Shown: piece by piece, positions 1 to 8,182 of the stretch
Position numbering within the stretch: position 1 is the first letter of the stretch
Layout of the letters: the number at the start of each line of letters is the position of its first letter
Assembly: GCA_937907055.1 (NCBI GenBank)
Contig: CALCTW010000122.1
Span: 1 to 13,786, forward strand
DNA from: an uncultured Clostridia bacterium
Lineage (GTDB): Bacteria > Bacillota > Clostridia > Christensenellales > Aristaeellaceae
Reading direction: 5' to 3'
Length of the DNA stretch: 13,786 nucleotides
The notes under the pieces: generated by a model
What the model was told of the DNA's origin: nothing
Databases searched by the model: none
The model's input: only the letters and a program-made list of their open reading frames with translations
Made by a program: the position numbers and the translations under genes

Positions 1-1
1 C

Positions 2-1740
2 TATCGCCTCATGTGCAAGATGTTCTATGACCGCGACAAGACAAAGTTCAAGTATCTGTTGCTCTTTGGCGAGGGCTCGTATGACAACCGCGGTCTGTCG
101 AGCGTGAAGCCCAACCGCATCCTCACCTACGAGAGCGAAAACAGCACCAGCGAGACAAACTCTTATACAAGCGACGACTTCTTTGCTTGTCTCGAAGACA
201 ATGCGTCAAAGACTCCCACTGCCTGCAAGTTGAGCATTGCGGTAGGTCGTTTTCCATCGGCCAACCCCGCCGAGGCAAAGAGCGATGTTGACAAGCTCAT
301 CAAGTATGTGCTCTCACCCGATTATGGCCCCTGGCGCAACAACGCATTGCTATCGGCCGAGTGTAAGACCGAGACCTATGCCGACATGCATCAAGCTCAA
401 GCCGAGGGCATTGCAAAACTGATGGAAAACACCTTGGAAACAGGCTTTGCCATTGACAAGGCATATGTGTCAATGTTCCCCAAGGCAGTTAACGAGACAG
501 CCATAGTGAATATGGACGACCGCTCATCGTTTGAGGGCAACCGTCACTACACCGAGGCCCTGAAACGCGGTCAGTACTTTGCCTCTTACATAGGCCATGC
601 AGGATATAAGAACTTCACCGGCAGCCGCCTGTGGACCACACCGCATGTAACATCGGTTACCTATCCCCACCTGCCCATCTTCACAACCGCATGCTGCGAT
701 GTGGCACGATTTGACAGCGACCAGCGTGGCATTGCCGAGCACATGTTCCATGTGCCCAACGGTGGCGCAATCGCCCTGCTCACAGCAACCCGCGAGGTGT
801 TTGCCGACAGCAACCACAAACTGAACAAGAGTTGGACAACCCAAATGTTCACATGGGACCGCCCCGACGGCCTTCCCCGTCTGGGTGATGTATACCTGAC
901 AGCAAAGAAGAACCTCACATCATCGGCTCTCAACCACTTCAAGTATGTACTCTTTGGCGATCCTGCAATGAAGCTCGCCTACCCCGTACCTCTGTTCAAG
1001 ATCACTCAAGTCAACGGCGTGGACAACGATGGAGAAACGCAAGCCACAACACAACCTCTAGGTGAGGTAAAAGTGACCGCTCAAGTGACCAAGAAAGACG
1101 GTAGCCTCGACACCGACTTCAATGGTGACGCAACACTCACAATCTATGACCAGAAGCGCTTCTTCAAGAATGCAAACGATGTACAATTCCCATCTGACGT
1201 TATAGATATTTACTACCCCGAGGAGATTCTCACTCAGGTTCAAGGTCGTGTAGTTAACGGCATCTTCAACGGCACAGCCATCATGCCCCGCTACTGCCGC
1301 GCAGCAGGCGAGACAGGCAGCATTCGCATCTTCGCCCACCAGGATGGCACCGACAAGATGGTCAACGGCGTGTATCGCAACCTGCTCATCAACAAGTTTA
1401 CAACCGCGGGGGCTGTTACCGACGACAACGCTCCCGTAATCGAGAGCATGTACCTTAACGAGGAACAGTCATTCAACGACGGAGCAGTGGTTCCCACCAA
1501 CTCTACACTGTACATCAAGGCAAGCGACGATGTGGCCCTCAACAACCAGACGGTGTCTATGGGCAACAACATGCGTCTCGTGCTCGACGGAGGCAAGACA
1601 TCATACTATCTGGTCAACAACTTTGCAACCGTGGACAATGGTGGCAAGGACATGGAGATAGCCTTCCCGCTTAGCGACTTGAGCGAGGGACAGCACACAC
1701 TGTCCTATACCGTTCACGACATGGCAGGCAATGCTGCAGG
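2..1740 (+). CDS. porU: Type IX secretion sortase PorU, C25 peptidase family (internal fragment, cut at both ends)
   Basis: PorU is the surface sortase of the Bacteroidetes type IX secretion system; it removes C-terminal secretion signals and attaches cargo to lipopolysaccharide. The frame is open from base 2 with no start, so the N-terminal half lies outside the window. Gingipain-like (C25) signatures are clear: 'YLLLFGEGSYDNRG' near 54-95, a catalytic-type His in 'YIGHAG' (codon 596-598), a catalytic-type Cys in 'TTACCDVARFD' (codon 695-697), 'GGAIALLTATREV' near 765-800, and 'FKYVLFGDPAMKLAYP' near 940-985. A beta-rich C-terminal region follows, including 'HTLSYTVHDMAGNA', which normally lies close to the protein end. 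After about 1740 the frame stays open only as a shadow of the opposite-strand degV gene, so the true 3' end is missing. Codon choice and family differ from all downstream genes. Family identity is confident; the exact end is inferred. Confidence 0.88.
1717..1740. other. Chimeric junction between a Bacteroidales porU and a Clostridia degV
   Basis: The plus-strand reading up to about 1740 makes good PorU protein ('HDMAGNAAG'), and the minus-strand reading down to about 1717 makes good DegV protein ('HPLSCSIACHV'). Past these limits both turn into nonsense for their family: DegV should continue with a GPG-type C-terminus but reads 'VNGIGQCVLS', and PorU reads into reversed DegV sequence. The roughly 24 bases in between satisfy both genes. 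Such a short shared word is typical of a de Bruijn-graph misjoin or an amplification chimera. That the word is shared by both source genomes is inferred from the two protein families. Confidence 0.8.
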
Positions 1741-2539
1741 AGAGCGGATGATAGGTGACCTTGAAATCCGGGAAGGCCTTCTGCACGCGTTCGGTCCAGC
1801 GCGCGGCGTCCTCGGGATTGGGGAAGGTGCCGGCGGTGCTGACCTGCAGTTTCTCCTTCGGGATATCCTTGAACTGCTTTTCCATATCGGCTTCCGCGAG
1901 ACGGATCAGAGTCTTCTGCATATGGATCTCACCGCGGACCACGCACTGGGCGTCCAACTTGCCGCCGCGGATATTCAGCACGGGGTGCAGATTCAGCGCG
2001 GAAGCCAAAGAAGCGCCGGCGGCAGTTACACGGCTGCTCTTTTTCAGGAATTTCAGGGTATCAACGCAGATATAGATGCTGGCGATGCCGCTGTCACGCT
2101 CCAGAATGTCCTTGATCTCCTGTCCGCCTTTTCCTTCTTTGGCCATCTCCAGCGCGTTATAGACGCTCTTATACTGGCTGATGGAAATGCGGCGGTTGTT
2201 CACGACGAAGACTTTGCCTTCGTAATCTGTCGCCAGCTGCGCGGCGGTTTCGCAGGAATTGCTGAGACCGCTGCTCATGGGGATGTAGACCACCTCATCC
2301 GCGCCGTCAGCCAGCGCTTTTTCCCAAAGGTCGGTCACATCGGCAGGGGAAGGCTGAGAAGTGGTCACGTTCTTCCCGCTTTCCAGCGCGTCGTACAGAT
2401 CGTTGTGCGTGATATCGATGCCCTCGGTATAACAGTTGTTATCCACAATGACGGGCATGGGCAGAACATAGATGCCGTTTTCCAGACCTTCCTGAACGGA
2501 GATGCCGCTGTTTGTGTCGGTGATGATGGCAGTTTTCAT
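1717..2539 (-). CDS. DegV family fatty-acid-binding protein (3' end lost at the junction)
   Basis: DegV/FakB-type proteins bind a fatty acid and, in many Firmicutes, present it to a FakA kinase for phosphorylation and entry into phospholipid synthesis. The start at 2539 ('MKTAIITDTNSG') is chosen because an AAAGAGG ribosome binding site precedes it and family homology begins there; in-frame codons upstream to 2623 look non-coding. Family motifs are 'TSQPSP' at residues 60-65, 'SSGLSN' at 89-94, 'TLKFLKKSSR' at 161-170 and 'HPVLNIRGGKL' at about 185-195. About 274 residues are present; the usual length is about 280-290, so only the last ten or so residues, including the expected GPG turn, are missing at the chimeric joint. 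The gene stands alone with its own candidate promoter. The FakB role is inferred from the family. Confidence 0.9.
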
Positions 2540-2613
2540 ACAATACCTCTTTTGCAGAATGATCATCATGATGGAATGGTTCGCGTTTCGCACGGAGGCG
2601 GAGCGCGAGTGGC

Positions 2614-2641
2614 AATATAACACACAAATCTAAACTGAAAC
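2614..2641 (-). promoter_or_regulatory. Candidate promoter of degV
   Basis: On the minus strand, -10 TATATT at 2614-2619 is preceded by an extended -10 TG one base upstream. A weak -35 GTTTCA lies at 2636-2641 with a 16-base spacer. It would give a leader of about 65 bases before the degV start at 2539. The -35 match is poor, so confidence rests mainly on the -10. Confidence 0.45.
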
Positions 2642-2774
2642 GAAACTGAGTTCACGGAACAGCGATCATTGACGGCATTTTGAGGCCTTTATCTGTGAAA
2701 AACAAGAGAAAGTGACCGATGAGAGAATAGATGATAAGAAAAAACGCGGATACGATGGAGGCGCGGCAAAGGGC

Positions 2775-2809
2775 AAATAAAAAGCAGCGAAGCGTTTTTG
2801 CTTCGCCGC
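2775..2809 (-). terminator. Rho-independent terminator of the DUF4298 gene
   Basis: Perfect 7-bp stem (2787-2793 with 2800-2806) and a 6-base loop. In the minus-strand transcript it is followed by a U-rich tract (TGCTTTTTATTT). It sits 13-35 bases beyond the stop codon at 2822. Confidence 0.75.
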
Positions 2810-2821
2810 GGAATGATATTT

Positions 2822-3160
2822 TCAGGGTTGGCGGATGATCGACCGCGCGGCCTTCTCCGTGTCTTTCTTCAGGGCTTTCATCTGTGAGCACAGGCGGAGG
2901 GTATCGCTGAGCAGATCATAGACGCCGTCCTGTGAAAGAACGCCGCGCTTTAATTCATGGGGGATCCTGCCTTCCTCGTCGTCAGCATAATCCTGCTGCC
3001 AGAGCGGAGAGGCATAGTATTCGCTCAGTTTTTTCAGGGCGGGCAGGGCATTCTGAAACGCGTCCATGGCAGACTCGAGATCTTCGGCCGCGTGTAAGCA
3101 TTGATCAAAACACGATTCCATTTCTTTGATACGATTGATCTGTTCGTTATCCTGTTCCAT
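2822..3160 (-). CDS. DUF4298 domain protein, small cytosolic protein of unknown function
   Basis: A 112-residue, acidic, mostly helical protein without signal peptide or membrane segment. It matches what I know of the DUF4298 family: an N-terminal helix 'RIKEMESCFDQCL' (residues 10-22), a central 'YYASPLWQQDYADDEEGRI' block (about 48-66) and 'LKRGVLSQDGVYDLLSD' (about 69-85). The length is typical of the family. The start at 3160 is supported by an AGGAAAGG ribosome binding site seven bases or so upstream. It is a monocistronic unit with a clear promoter (3220-3248) and terminator (2787-2806). No molecular function is established for this family that I can name; the sequence gives no catalytic motif. 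Confidence 0.85.
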   Translation of the reverse strand: MEQDNEQINRIKEMESCFDQCLHAAEDLESAMDAFQNALPALKKLSEYYASPLWQQDYADDEEGRIPHELKRGVLSQDGVYDLLSDTLRLCSQMKALKKDTEKAARSIIRQP

Positions 3161-3219
3161 AGGGGATTCCTTTCCTGAACCATCCCGATTCGGGGAGGCG
3201 TGATATCACGATACGCTTT

Positions 3220-3248
3220 ATTATAGCACAGACAGGGATTTATGAAAA
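3220..3248 (-). promoter_or_regulatory. Sigma-A-type promoter of the DUF4298 gene
   Basis: Minus strand: -35 TTTTCA (3243-3248), a 17-base spacer and a consensus -10 TATAAT (3220-3225). Transcription would start near 3213, giving a leader of about 50 bases before the start at 3160. Confidence 0.75.
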
Positions 3249-3319
3249 AGCAGCGGAACGAAAAACGGGGATGATTTATTTTTTCATGGAGAAAGAAGCT
3301 GTGCCGGGCGTTCTGATAT

Positions 3320-3360
3320 GAAAAAATCGTCTCTGCGGCGCGAATACGTGCAGAGACGAT
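3320..3360 (-). terminator. Rho-independent terminator of the partner-switching operon
   Basis: Perfect 11-bp stem (3326-3336 with 3350-3360), a 13-base loop, and a run of six U in the minus-strand transcript. It lies 30 bases after the stop of the RsbW-like gene and marks the end of the five-gene operon that begins at 8482. Confidence 0.9.
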
Positions 3361-3389
3361 ATACTTATTGCCGGGAACGAAACGCTGTC

Positions 3390-3800
3390 TCAGCCTAATT
3401 TACGGCCGATCGTGACGATGTTCTTTCCGTCCTTCCGTTCATAGGTGAACAGATCCATACTTTTTTTGACCATGTAAATGCCAAGGCCGCCGATATCGCG
3501 TTCCTCCGCGGACAGGGTCACATCCGGATCTTCCTTTTCAAGGGGATTGAAGGGCTTGCCCCAGTCGTTCAGGATCAGGAGGATCATGCTGTCCTCATCG
3601 CGGTAATCCAGCTGGATCAGCGCTTCACCGGTCGCGGGCGCGTAGGCGTAGGAGGCAATATTGACATACAGTTCTTCCAGCGCCACCAGCAGCTGCATGG
3701 TGATCTTCGGAGGACATTCGAGATTCTCAAGTTCTTCTTCCAGAAAGGCGTTGACTTGATCCAAACTGTCACGGGTGGCAGTCAACCGCAATTCTTTCAT
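3390..3800 (-). CDS. RsbW/SpoIIAB-like serine kinase (anti-sigma regulatory factor)
   Basis: A 136-residue GHKL ATPase of the HATPase_c_2 type. The family phosphorylates a serine on a STAS partner and, when unoccupied by it, can bind a sigma factor or other target. The ATP site looks intact: N-box 'EELYVNIASYAY' with E42, E43 and N47; G1 box 'NDWGKPFNP' with D79 and G81; G2 box 'GGLGIYMVKK' with G104, G105 and G107. Length is normal. The start overlaps the stop of the upstream phosphatase gene as ATGA (3797-3800), indicating translational coupling. Its expected partners, a STAS protein and a PP2C phosphatase, are in the same operon. No group-B (SigB/SigF-like) sigma gene is present in the window, so the final target is open: the STAS protein, a distant sigma factor or a non-transcriptional target. 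Confidence 0.92.
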   Translation of the reverse strand: MKELRLTATRDSLDQVNAFLEEELENLECPPKITMQLLVALEELYVNIASYAYAPATGEALIQLDYRDEDSMILLILNDWGKPFNPLEKEDPDVTLSAEERDIGGLGIYMVKKSMDLFTYERKDGKNIVTIGRKLG

Positions 3801-5497
3801 TGCTTTTTCCCCTCCTTGCCGTAGTAGTCGAAGCCGAGCATGGTGATATCATCGAACTGCGGCGCGGTGCCGACAAAGCGGTTGACATCCTCGTGCACCT
3901 TCTGCAGCAGTACAGACAGCTTTTCGCCCTTGTTGCGGTTCAGGGCATCCAGCATACGGGCGGTGCCGTACAGTTCATTACGGTCGTTGGTGGCCTCCGG
4001 TACACCGTCGGTGTAGACGAACAGGGTGTCGCCGGGGAAGAGTTCAAACTCGTGCTGACGGAAGGGGATGCCCTCCATGGCCGCGACAGCGGGGGAATGA
4101 CGGTATTTGATGAGTTCAAAGTCACCGCCCGCGCGGCGAATGACGGGATCCTCGTGGCCGGCGTTGGCTGCCACGCCCTTGCCGGTGGAAAGGGTGAGGA
4201 TGCCGATCCAGACTGTGACGAACAGCTGCGCGTGATTGCCCTCACAGAGCATATTGTTCGCGTCGGCCAGGATCTCCGAGGGGGAACCGCCGGCCTGCGC
4301 GCGCCGCTTGATCAGGGTCTTGGCGATGGCCATGAACAGCGCGGCGGGAACGCCCTTGCCGGAAACATCCGCCATGACCATGGCCATATGATCGTCATCG
4401 ATCAGGAAGAAATCATAGAAGTCACCGCCCACTTCCTTGGCAGGCGTCATGCTGGCGTAAATGTCGAACTCGTGACGATCAGGGAAGGCCGGGAAAACAC
4501 TGGGCAGCATATCCGCCTGGATCTGGGTGGCAACGTGCAGCTCCGCGCCCACGCGCTCCTTTTCAGCGGTGATATCGGTGATATTTTTGATGTAGTCGTT
4601 GATCTCCTTCTCCATCTTCGTCATGGAGTCATACAGGGTGCCGATCTCATCCTGACGGTTGATGTTGACCGACGAGAAGATATTCTGCTGAGACTGATCA
4701 CGGTCGGATACGAAGTTGCCGGCTGTTTCGGAGATCAGCTTGATGGGACGCACCATCAGGCGGTTGAAGATGAAAAGGATGACGGGCATCAGCACCAGCG
4801 TCAGTACCAGCACCAGCAGACCGATATTGATCAGGAACTGATAGTCCTTTTCCTTCTCGGCGTTCATGGAGATATCCGCGTAGGCGTGCGCCACGATATT
4901 GCCCTCGGAGTCGTGGATGAGGGAGGTGGCGGTACAGAGCCAGCCGTACTCGGGGTAGGTGGTAATGAAGGCCGGGATATCATAATCGCCCCTGCGGATC
5001 TTTTCCAGATTTTCTTCTTCGATGTATTCGATCCAGCCGATGGGCGTGGAATCATCGATGGAACCGTCCATCAGGTAGATGACGGTGCCGTTTTCCACAT
5101 CCCACAGGTTGATGTACAGATAAAGCACATCATTGGCGCGGAGCAGATCCTGCAGACGGGCGACCATGTCGGCGTAGCCGGGCATGTCATATACTTCGCT
5201 GTACAGCGCCAGATAGGCTTCCTGCTCCTCTTCGGTCATGGCTTCCATGTCCGGAACAGCGCCGTGCTCTTCGGCATAGGCCTCATAGATCGCGCGAACG
5301 CGTTTTCCGTAGAGATCCAGCTGATCCCCGTCCACCATCAGCGCTTCGGTCTTGGTCAGGTTGACGGTCGTGGTCTTGTACTGATCATTGGTGGTCGATT
5401 CGTGAACGGCGTAACTGACCACAACGGAGATCGCGGACAGGGTGAGGGAAAACAACAGGATCAGCGCGAACATTTTCGCGCGAAGCGATTTTTTCAT
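3797..5497 (-). CDS. Membrane sensor PP2C (SpoIIE/RsbU-type) serine phosphatase with HAMP domain
   Basis: A 566-residue protein that should dephosphorylate the STAS partner in response to an external cue. It has a first membrane segment at residues 8-30, an extracytoplasmic sensor region at about 31-220, a second membrane segment at about 221-245, a HAMP-like linker at about 246-300, a coiled linker 'AEKERVGAELHVATQIQADM' (311-330), then the PP2C domain to the end. Metal-binding acidic residues are in place: D359 in 'EVGGDFYD', D377 in 'ADVSGKG', D497 in 'YTDGVPEA' and D549/D550 in 'FDDITML'. 'GVPAALFMA' and 'ANAGHEDP' are also family-typical. AGGAGG lies ten bases before the ATG at 5497. The upstream gene ends 18 bases earlier and the downstream start overlaps its stop. 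The sensor region matches no ligand domain I can name with certainty. Confidence 0.93.
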   Translation of the reverse strand: MKKSLRAKMFALILLFSLTLSAISVVVSYAVHESTTNDQYKTTTVNLTKTEALMVDGDQLDLYGKRVRAIYEAYAEEHGAVPDMEAMTEEEQEAYLALYSEVYDMPGYADMVARLQDLLRANDVLYLYINLWDVENGTVIYLMDGSIDDSTPIGWIEYIEEENLEKIRRGDYDIPAFITTYPEYGWLCTATSLIHDSEGNIVAHAYADISMNAEKEKDYQFLINIGLLVLVLTLVLMPVILFIFNRLMVRPIKLISETAGNFVSDRDQSQQNIFSSVNINRQDEIGTLYDSMTKMEKEINDYIKNITDITAEKERVGAELHVATQIQADMLPSVFPAFPDRHEFDIYASMTPAKEVGGDFYDFFLIDDDHMAMVMADVSGKGVPAALFMAIAKTLIKRRAQAGGSPSEILADANNMLCEGNHAQLFVTVWIGILTLSTGKGVAANAGHEDPVIRRAGGDFELIKYRHSPAVAAMEGIPFRQHEFELFPGDTLFVYTDGVPEATNDRNELYGTARMLDALNRNKGEKLSVLLQKVHEDVNRFVGTAPQFDDITMLGFDYYGKEGKKQ

Positions 5498-5515
5498 TAG
5501 GGGAGATCCTCCTCT

Positions 5516-7279
5516 TTAAATGCGAATGACCAGAGAATTGAAGCCTTGATACTGACGATAGAAGAAGGATTTCACCTTCTTGCGGATCATCTGGATGCCG
5601 ATCGCGGAAATGTCCATCTCCTCATCGGCATCTGTCATCCGCTTCTCCTCCAGAGAGAAGGGATTGAACTGGACCGCGTTGTCGCGGATGTGGAATTCGA
5701 ATTCGCCGTCCTCCTGCGCGATCAGCGTCAGCTGGATATTGCCGTCCCTGGTGTGGGGGAAGCCCTCGCGCACGATGGCGGAGCAGACCTCCTCGGCCAC
5801 CAGATTGACCACCATCTGCTGCTTCATGCTGGAATCCCACTTTTCGCAGAAGGCTTCGATCTCTTCAAGCAGTACGGGCAATTCGTTCAGATCGCTGCGG
5901 ATGACGCCGCGGCAGATGCGTTCCTCTTCAGGCTCCGCCTGTCTGAAGCGCTTGCGTGCCAGGCAGATGACGGCATAGAGCAGAAGACTGACCCACTCCG
6001 TGACGGGGAAGAACCACCAGATGACGGTGCTTCCTCCGAAGGAGAAGAGCAGGATCATGGGGAACAGGATGACGCCCTTGCGGAGAAGAGTGAGCAGAGC
6101 CGCGCGTTTTTCATTGCCGCGGGCCTGTTCGTAGCCTTCCAGCACGATGGAGACGGCGCTGAAGAGCGCGCCCGAGCAATAGATGCGAAGGGCCTGAGAG
6201 CCCAGAAGAAGGCTTTCCTCCGCGTTGACGCCGAACAGCATGCAGATCCAGTCCGGCTTGACGGCGATGAGCAGGATCAGGGCGGAAACGGCGAAGAAGG
6301 TCAGGTACAGACCGGTCTGCAGCGCGCGCTGCATGCCGTTTTTGTTCTTTTCACCAAAGAGGGTGCTGACGATGGGCTGGATGGCGTTGACCGTGCCCTC
6401 GCTCAGATAGGCGACGACATAGGAGGTGTTCTGCAGCACATCGAAAACAGCCACGCCGTTTTCACCGGCCATGCCCAGCAGCAGACGATTGACCAGCATG
6501 AAGAAGAAAAACTGGCCGATATACTGCATGGAGGTGGAAAAGCCGGTGCGGAAGCAGCGAAAAACATCCTTGAAGCTGACTTTGGGCGCCCGGATCCGGA
6601 GCGCGGTCTGCTTTTTACCGAGGATACCCGGCAGATAGAGCAGGATGGTGAGGAACTGTCCGCTGAGGGTGGAGAGCGCGGCGCCGCTGACACCCATATC
6701 CAGCACCAGCACCAGCAGCACATTCAGGCTGATATCCGCGATATTGCCCGCGACGAACGCGGCGGTCGCCAGCTTTTCCCTGCCATCGGCAACGAGATAG
6801 TAATTGAGGATATAATCCAGTACAAAGAAGGGGATGGAGAGCATGATCAGACGGGCATAGGTGAGCGCCCAGTCGTAGATCTGGATCTCATCGGGGGAAT
6901 TTCGGTTCGCGCCCAGCAGGAAAACGACCTGCGGGCTGAGGATGAGCAGCAGCAGCGCGATTCCGGCCGCAAGCATGGCACCGCCCCAGAGAAGATTGTT
7001 GAAATTCTTCCGGGCTTCATCGGGCTTGCCTTCCGCCATTAATTTGGAGAAACGGATGGAGCCGCCCGTGCCGAGGCCGTAGATCAGCACATTGATGATC
7101 ATATACAGGGGCAGGCAGATGCTGACCGCGGTCAGGCCTTTTTCGCCCAGCCGCTGGCCGATCACCAGCGCGTCCGCGATATCACCGATCGAAAGACCGA
7201 TCGCGGAGAGCATGGCAGGGACCCAGAGCCGCCGAACCATTTTGCCGGAAAAGGGGTCTTTGATCTTTTTATCCTTCAT
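5516..7279 (-). CDS. MATE-family transporter fused to a degenerate RsbW-like (HATPase) domain
   Basis: 587 residues. Residues 1-445 are a MATE/MOP-type multidrug or polysaccharide-lipid flippase with about 12 hydrophobic segments; its start 'RLWVPAMLSAIGLSIGDIAD' aligns with the usual first helix. Residues 455-587 resemble the stand-alone RsbW-like kinase of the same operon: 'VAEEVCSAIV', 'HIRDNAVQFNPF', 'DISAIGIQMIRKK'. Key ATP-site residues are changed: the N-box Asn is A501, the G1 Gly is A535, and the G2 'GGLG' is 'SAIG' (558-561). This tail may therefore bind a STAS protein without working as a kinase. I chose the start at 7279 (weak GGACGG site, 11-base overlap with the DUF2156 gene); 7303 is an alternative adding eight residues. 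Substrate is unknown. MATE identity is firm, the regulatory role is inferred. Confidence 0.9.
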   Translation of the reverse strand: MKDKKIKDPFSGKMVRRLWVPAMLSAIGLSIGDIADALVIGQRLGEKGLTAVSICLPLYMIINVLIYGLGTGGSIRFSKLMAEGKPDEARKNFNNLLWGGAMLAAGIALLLLILSPQVVFLLGANRNSPDEIQIYDWALTYARLIMLSIPFFVLDYILNYYLVADGREKLATAAFVAGNIADISLNVLLVLVLDMGVSGAALSTLSGQFLTILLYLPGILGKKQTALRIRAPKVSFKDVFRCFRTGFSTSMQYIGQFFFFMLVNRLLLGMAGENGVAVFDVLQNTSYVVAYLSEGTVNAIQPIVSTLFGEKNKNGMQRALQTGLYLTFFAVSALILLIAVKPDWICMLFGVNAEESLLLGSQALRIYCSGALFSAVSIVLEGYEQARGNEKRAALLTLLRKGVILFPMILLFSFGGSTVIWWFFPVTEWVSLLLYAVICLARKRFRQAEPEEERICRGVIRSDLNELPVLLEEIEAFCEKWDSSMKQQMVVNLVAEEVCSAIVREGFPHTRDGNIQLTLIAQEDGEFEFHIRDNAVQFNPFSLEEKRMTDADEEMDISAIGIQMIRKKVKSFFYRQYQGFNSLVIRI

Positions 7280-8156
7280 GCCGTACCGCCGTCCACATTT
7301 CATTGATTTTTTCGGGAAGCATTTGTTTTTTCATGACGCGCAGACCTTCGATCTCAAGATCATCCTCGAGATTGACGAAGTGAACGTTTTCCGGCAAAAG
7401 CCGCATGAGTTCTCTGCGCATATAGTAGCCGAGGCAGGGATCCTTGACGCATTCCTTGGCCAGGAAGAGATCGAATGTATCGTCGCTGAGCATATAGCCG
7501 GCGGCGACACCGAAGGGCGCGCCGTCCGCGTACATCAGGATGCCCCGGATGCCCAGCTGTTCCCGTTTCATCAGCGGTTCCGTATCCTCTTCATCGCCGT
7601 ACATTTCCAGCACACCGCCGGCAGTGCGGCTTCCGCGCCAGAGGCGGATGATCTCCAGCGCTTCCCCGACATTTTCATCATTGAGGGGCTTGATGGTGAT
7701 GGTGTGATCGCGCTCCGCGCGGTGGACCTTGTTGCGCAGCTTTTCATAGCGCTTTCCGGCGCAGGCGATGTGCCCCTGCCGGCTGACGATATACTCATTA
7801 TCTCCCGCGGAGGGGGATATAACGAAAAGACCGGGGAAGTGATTCTCCAGCCATTGAACGTCCTGCTCCCGAAGGTAGCAGAGCGAGAAATCCGGCTCGG
7901 CAAGATGGGCGGAAATAAAGCGGAACGCGGCATCTGAATCCCCGCAGGGGAAGAGCCATGTGTTCGCGCCTTTCGCGATGTATTGAAGGGTGAAAAGATC
8001 ATCCTCCAGATAAAGCTGAGCGCCGACAAAGCGCCGCCAGATATAGAGCGTATTAAAAGCGTGTGAAGAAGACCGGTGGTCGTAGTGATATCTGACCGCT
8101 TCGATCTGCGCCGCGTCTGACAGGGACAGAAGACCGGCCGGGCCTGAAGGAATCAT
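7269..8156 (-). CDS. DUF2156 (phosphatidylglycerol lysyltransferase C-terminal-like, GNAT-fold) protein
   Basis: 295 residues, soluble, no membrane segment. The DUF2156 pattern is visible as two GNAT-like halves, with 'GKRYEKLRNKVHRAE' at 134-148 and 'NLEDDLEIEGLRVMKKQMLP' at 262-281. These correspond to the conserved 'GK.(F/Y)..KRN' and 'N.E.DLG..GLR..K' blocks of the family. Related domains transfer an aminoacyl group from tRNA to membrane lipid (MprF C-terminus), but stand-alone DUF2156 proteins such as this are mostly uncharacterised, and the membrane flippase half of MprF is absent. AAAGGA lies seven bases before the start at 8156. The STAS gene ends 26 bases upstream and the MATE gene overlaps its 3' end by 11 bases, so it is a core member of the operon. 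Acyl or aminoacyl transfer is a family-based guess. Confidence 0.85.
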   Translation of the reverse strand: MIPSGPAGLLSLSDAAQIEAVRYHYDHRSSSHAFNTLYIWRRFVGAQLYLEDDLFTLQYIAKGANTWLFPCGDSDAAFRFISAHLAEPDFSLCYLREQDVQWLENHFPGLFVISPSAGDNEYIVSRQGHIACAGKRYEKLRNKVHRAERDHTITIKPLNDENVGEALEIIRLWRGSRTAGGVLEMYGDEEDTEPLMKREQLGIRGILMYADGAPFGVAAGYMLSDDTFDLFLAKECVKDPCLGYYMRRELMRLLPENVHFVNLEDDLEIEGLRVMKKQMLPEKINEMWTAVRHEG

Positions 8157-8182
8157 TCCATCATCCTTTCGGGAGCGTTTGG

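Noticed and set aside
1741..2620. Plus-strand continuation of the porU reading frame to 2620, giving an apparent 869-residue protein
   Set aside because: The stretch is the reverse complement of a well-formed degV gene; the translated sequence past 1740 has no PorU character.
2652..2891. 79-residue minus-strand ORF between degV and the DUF4298 gene
   Set aside because: It overlaps the DUF4298 3' end and runs through its terminator; no ribosome binding site and no recognisable sequence.
3800..5500. 566-residue plus-strand open frame exactly antisense to the PP2C phosphatase gene
   Set aside because: It is a mirror frame produced by GC-rich codon structure; its translation is low-complexity, rich in His, Asp and Gly, and the opposite strand has all PP2C and HAMP motifs and a strong ribosome binding site.
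5546..7042. 498-residue plus-strand open frame opposite the MATE fusion gene
   Set aside because: Same mirror effect: highly charged repeat-like translation, no ribosome binding site, no family resemblance.
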